Positions 5,397 through 7,597 of a stretch of 7,597 bases of DNA are shown here, one piece after another. Below the pieces are notes generated by a model, which did no database searches, had not been told where the DNA came from, and saw nothing but the letters and a program-made list of their open reading frames with translations. The number at the start of each line of letters is the position of its first letter. The stretch's first letter is position 1. This stretch comes from CAZGSG01 sp964528095 (GTDB lineage Bacteria; Bacteroidota; Bacteroidia; Chitinophagales; Chitinophagaceae), in assembly GCA_964528095.1 (NCBI GenBank), contig CAZGSG010000285.1:1-7597 (forward strand). The letters are read 5' to 3'. Position numbers and translations under genes: made by a program.

Positions 5397-7052
5397 ATGA
5401 GTTTTACCAATTTTAGTATTCCCTACCCTGTTGATGACAACTATTCAAAACGGGTCGCTTATTTTTCGATGGAGTTCGCAGTACATCAGCCGTTAAAGAT
5501 CTATAGCGGTGGTCTTGGTTTTCTGGCAGGCTCGCATCTGCGTAGTGCCTACGAGCTCAGACAAAATATGCTTGGCATCGGTATTTTATGGAAGTATGGT
5601 TATTACGACCAGGAAAGAAACCAGGACCAGACACTGGATGTAGCATGGAATGAAAAACAATACAGTTTTCTTGAAGATACCGGCATTAAATTCCAGATCA
5701 ATGTACACGAACATCCTGTTTGGATCAAAGTATTTTACCTGAACCCGGAAACATTTAAATCTGCTCCTTTATTCCTGTTAAGTACAGACGTGCCGGAGAA
5801 TGATTATGTTTCACAAACCATTACGCATCGTTTGTATGATGCGAACGTAGCTACCAAGGTGGCCCAGTTTATCTTATTGGGTGTAGGTGGTGCAAAGCTG
5901 ATGGATATCATTGGTTTTAATCCCGAGCTATACCATCTCAATGAAGCACACGGTTTATCAGCTGCTTTTTATCTCTATAAAAAATACAATAACCAGTTGG
6001 CAGAAGTTAAGAAAAGACTGGTATTTACTACGCATACTCCTGAAGAAGCCGGTAATGAAAAGCATGATATCTATCTCTGTCATAAGATGAGTTATTTCTG
6101 CGGGCTGAGCGTGGACGAAGTAAAAAAACTGACCGGTAATAATGAAGACGCGTTTAATCATTCACTGGTAGCATTACGGTTTGCTCACCTGGCCAATGGA
6201 GTATCGCAGTTGCATGGCCAGGTTGCAAGGGCCATGTGGAGCCGTTATGAGAACATCTGCCCGATCATTGCCATCACGAACGCGCAGAATTATAGTTATT
6301 GGGCAGATAAACAATTATACCGGTTTAAAGAAGCCGTGGATGATTATGGTATTGATGACCGGAAAAAATATTTAAAGAAAAGGGCGTTTGAGATCGTGGC
6401 TGATCAAACGGGTAAATTATTTAATCCCGATGTGTTTACGATTGTTTGGGCAAGGCGTTTTGCAGGTTACAAGCGTGCGGGCCTGATCACCACGGACGAA
6501 CACAGGTTTCATGAATTGATGAACAATTCAAAATATCCTGTACAGATCATCTGGGCTGGAAAACCTTACCCTGTAGACCATCCTGCCATCAGTGATTTTA
6601 ACCAGCTCGTTCATTTGAGCAAACGATATAAGAATATTGCCGTGTTGACGGGTTATGAACTGACCCTGTCAAAAAGATTAAAACAGGCTGCTGATTGCTG
6701 GTTGAATAATCCGCGTGTACCACGCGAAGCATCTGGTACCAGCGGGATGACTGCTGCGATGAATGGGGCTGTCAATTTCTCTACGGATGATGGATGGATA
6801 CCCGAGTTCATCAACCACGGGCATAATGGATTTGTAGTGCCACAGGCAGACTATGCAAATATGCCGGTGCATGAGCAGGATATTTATGATCTGAATAAGA
6901 TCTACGAGATACTGGAGAATGAAATATTGCCTTTATACTATGAAAACTACAGTACCTGGCGCCAGATCATGAAGAATGGTATGCAGGATGTTCGTTTCCA
7001 GTTTGAAAGTAATAGAATGGCGCACGAATATTATACGCAGTTGTATAAGTGA
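5397..7052 (+). CDS. glgP: GT35-family alpha-glucan phosphorylase-like protein lacking the PLP lysine
   Basis: By family this should be a cytoplasmic enzyme releasing glucose-1-phosphate from glycogen or maltodextrin. The 551 residues belong to the short alpha-glucan phosphorylase group. Motifs in order are AYFSMEFA (21-28), IYSGGLGFLAG (35-45), HLNEAHGLSAAF (180-191), FTTHTPEEAG (210-219), WARRFAGYKRAG (351-362), IWAGKPYPVDHP (385-396) and REASGTSGMTAAMNGAVNFS (443-462). R354 and K359 match the phosphate-contacting Arg and Lys of classical phosphorylases. At the position of the lysine that binds pyridoxal phosphate (normally SGMK or GNMK) the residue is Thr452, codon ACT at 6750-6752. Normal PLP chemistry is therefore doubtful, and it may act as another glucan transferase, a binding protein or a subunit. 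Both ends look intact, so I see no truncation. The start follows an A-rich leader, and the gene lies 92 bp after the lipoprotein gene. Confidence 0.85.
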   Translation: MSFTNFSIPYPVDDNYSKRVAYFSMEFAVHQPLKIYSGGLGFLAGSHLRSAYELRQNMLGIGILWKYGYYDQERNQDQTLDVAWNEKQYSFLEDTGIKFQINVHEHPVWIKVFYLNPETFKSAPLFLLSTDVPENDYVSQTITHRLYDANVATKVAQFILLGVGGAKLMDIIGFNPELYHLNEAHGLSAAFYLYKKYNNQLAEVKKRLVFTTHTPEEAGNEKHDIYLCHKMSYFCGLSVDEVKKLTGNNEDAFNHSLVALRFAHLANGVSQLHGQVARAMWSRYENICPIIAITNAQNYSYWADKQLYRFKEAVDDYGIDDRKKYLKKRAFEIVADQTGKLFNPDVFTIVWARRFAGYKRAGLITTDEHRFHELMNNSKYPVQIIWAGKPYPVDHPAISDFNQLVHLSKRYKNIAVLTGYELTLSKRLKQAADCWLNNPRVPREASGTSGMTAAMNGAVNFSTDDGWIPEFINHGHNGFVVPQADYANMPVHEQDIYDLNKIYEILENEILPLYYENYSTWRQIMKNGMQDVRFQFESNRMAHEYYTQLYK

Positions 7053-7080
7053 TTTTTAAGATGTTAGTGTAAGCCTGTCG

Positions 7081-7103
7081 AATTCAAAAGTCAAAATTAA
7101 AAA
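7081..7103 (+). repeat. A-rich heptamer repeat after the GT35 gene
   Basis: Begins AATTCAAAAGTCAAAATT, 28 bp after the stop codon. All 23 bases equal the minus strand of 1665-1687, and 20 match 1047-1066. It is in the sense orientation relative to the gene, as with the other two copies. Confidence 0.85.
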
Positions 7104-7158
7104 CCGGAATACTCTGTCAGAACGAGAAGTATTTTGTATTTGAAATAGTATTGTTGAG

Positions 7159-7245
7159 AAATAGTTTGGAGTTCGGTGTTCTTATGATTGAATTTTTTTT
7201 CATTATAGGTGGAGTAAACTCAAACACCGGGCTCTAAACTTATTT
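7159..7245 (+). repeat. Long imperfect inverted repeat (hairpin)
   Basis: Bases 7163-7180 can pair along their whole length with 7223-7240. In RNA this is an 18-bp stem with three G-U pairs; as DNA it is a 15/18 inverted repeat. Skipping the single base 7241 adds four A-U pairs (7159-7162 with 7242-7245). The loop is about 42 nt and A/T-rich. It could stabilise or end the GT35 transcript, or be a separate small element. There is no terminator-like U-run right after the stem. Confidence 0.6.
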
Positions 7246-7321
7246 TACCTACCATGAACTAGGTCTCATTAAATCGAATTGTATAATCCTCTCTCTGTAA
7301 GATCAGAACATGGGTAAGAGA

Positions 7322-7558
7322 TTTCACACAGAGCTAAGGAGTAAATGAGATAAGGATATTTTACGTTGTTTGATCTGTTGTCATCTATTTGAAAAGGTGG
7401 GCTAAGGAGATTTTTCACTGAGTGAAAAAGCAGTCGTTGATCAGGGTGCTGTTTTCACGTCAGAGAAAACGCTCCTTGGCTCCCATGTACGATAAATAAT
7501 AATTGTATAGATATAATGTAGCTTCCTTAGCTCATTCACTCCTTAGCTCTGTGTGAAA
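7322..7558 (-). repeat. Palindromic intergenic element, copy 2
   Basis: A 237-bp element inverted relative to copy 1. Its 35-bp terminal repeats (7322-7356 and 7524-7558) match at 33 of 35 positions. The centre is again TGATCA (7438-7443). The 39 bases at 7425-7463 are identical to 1366-1404 of copy 1 read on the other strand, whereas the two spacers between core and ends have largely diverged. A perfect 8-bp hairpin TTTTTCAC-TGA-GTGAAAAA lies at 7411-7429, on the opposite side of the core from the best hairpin of copy 1. Similarity to copy 1 extends outward to about 7275 and to the window end. Confidence 0.85.
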
Positions 7559-7597
7559 GCTATTGCTGAGTTAGTGATGCAGGAACAAGAAGAACAT

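Larger units (their letters stand above)
7053..7597. other. Repeat-rich intergenic region after the GT35 gene
   Basis: No gene is evident in these 545 bp, up to the window edge. The region holds the A-rich heptamer repeat (7081-7103), a short 6-bp hairpin (7108-7113 with 7128-7133), a long imperfect hairpin (7159-7245) and the second palindromic element (7322-7558). Similarity to the left intergenic region resumes at about 7275 and runs to the right edge, so the repeat unit probably continues outside. Confidence 0.8.

Noticed and set aside
5397..7052. GT35 gene as a truncated or frameshifted phosphorylase
   Set aside because: All family motifs occur in order in one uninterrupted frame, with a sensible start and stop; the short form is a known variant of the family, so length alone is no sign of decay.
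7053..7597. tRNA, riboswitch or transposase fragment in the final gap
   Set aside because: I found no cloverleaf, no recognisable aptamer and no coding stretch with transposase motifs on either strand.

Overview
The window looks like a Bacteroidota chromosome, most plausibly the Chitinophagaceae or a near relative. Three things suggest this: moderate GC with A/T-rich gaps; a textbook Bacteroidota promoter (TTTG, 19 bp, TAGGTTTG) upstream of the DtxR-family gene; and the protein styles, namely a eukaryote-like NADP isocitrate dehydrogenase, a short Crp-like regulator with a VPQKYLASYL helix and a short glucan phosphorylase-like protein. The genus is inference.

Layout. The 5' end of icd lies at 1-279 (minus, cut by the window edge) and is divergent from a Crp/Fnr-type regulator at 443-1045 (plus). 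A 644-bp convergent gap (1046-1689) is filled with repeats. A two-gene minus-strand operon follows, dtxR/mntR (4225-3563) then mntH (3573-1690), overlapping by 11 bp. Its promoter overlaps a dyad resembling a DtxR box. Divergent from it are a lipoprotein of unknown function (4333-5304, plus) and a GT35 (glycogen phosphorylase family) protein (5397-7052, plus). The final 545 bp (7053-7597) is a second repeat-rich gap.

The mntR-mntH pair is a self-contained manganese/iron uptake module: a metal-sensing repressor and an Nramp transporter that carries a C-terminal universal stress protein domain. icd and the GT35 protein are central carbon and glycogen enzymes, with no visible functional link to the metal module.

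The most unusual content is non-coding. A palindromic element of about 238 bp occurs twice in opposite orientations (1269-1506 and 7322-7558), with 35-bp terminal inverted repeats, a 39-bp identical core centred on TGATCA and small TTTTCAC/GTGAAAA hairpins. A shrunken derivative lies at 1573-1615. A separate A-rich heptamer repeat follows the stop codons of three genes, always in the sense orientation. A long imperfect hairpin lies at 7159-7245. No transposase is present, so mobility would have to come from elsewhere. Among the proteins, the GT35 protein has threonine where the family's PLP-binding lysine is expected, which may be the most consequential protein-level observation.
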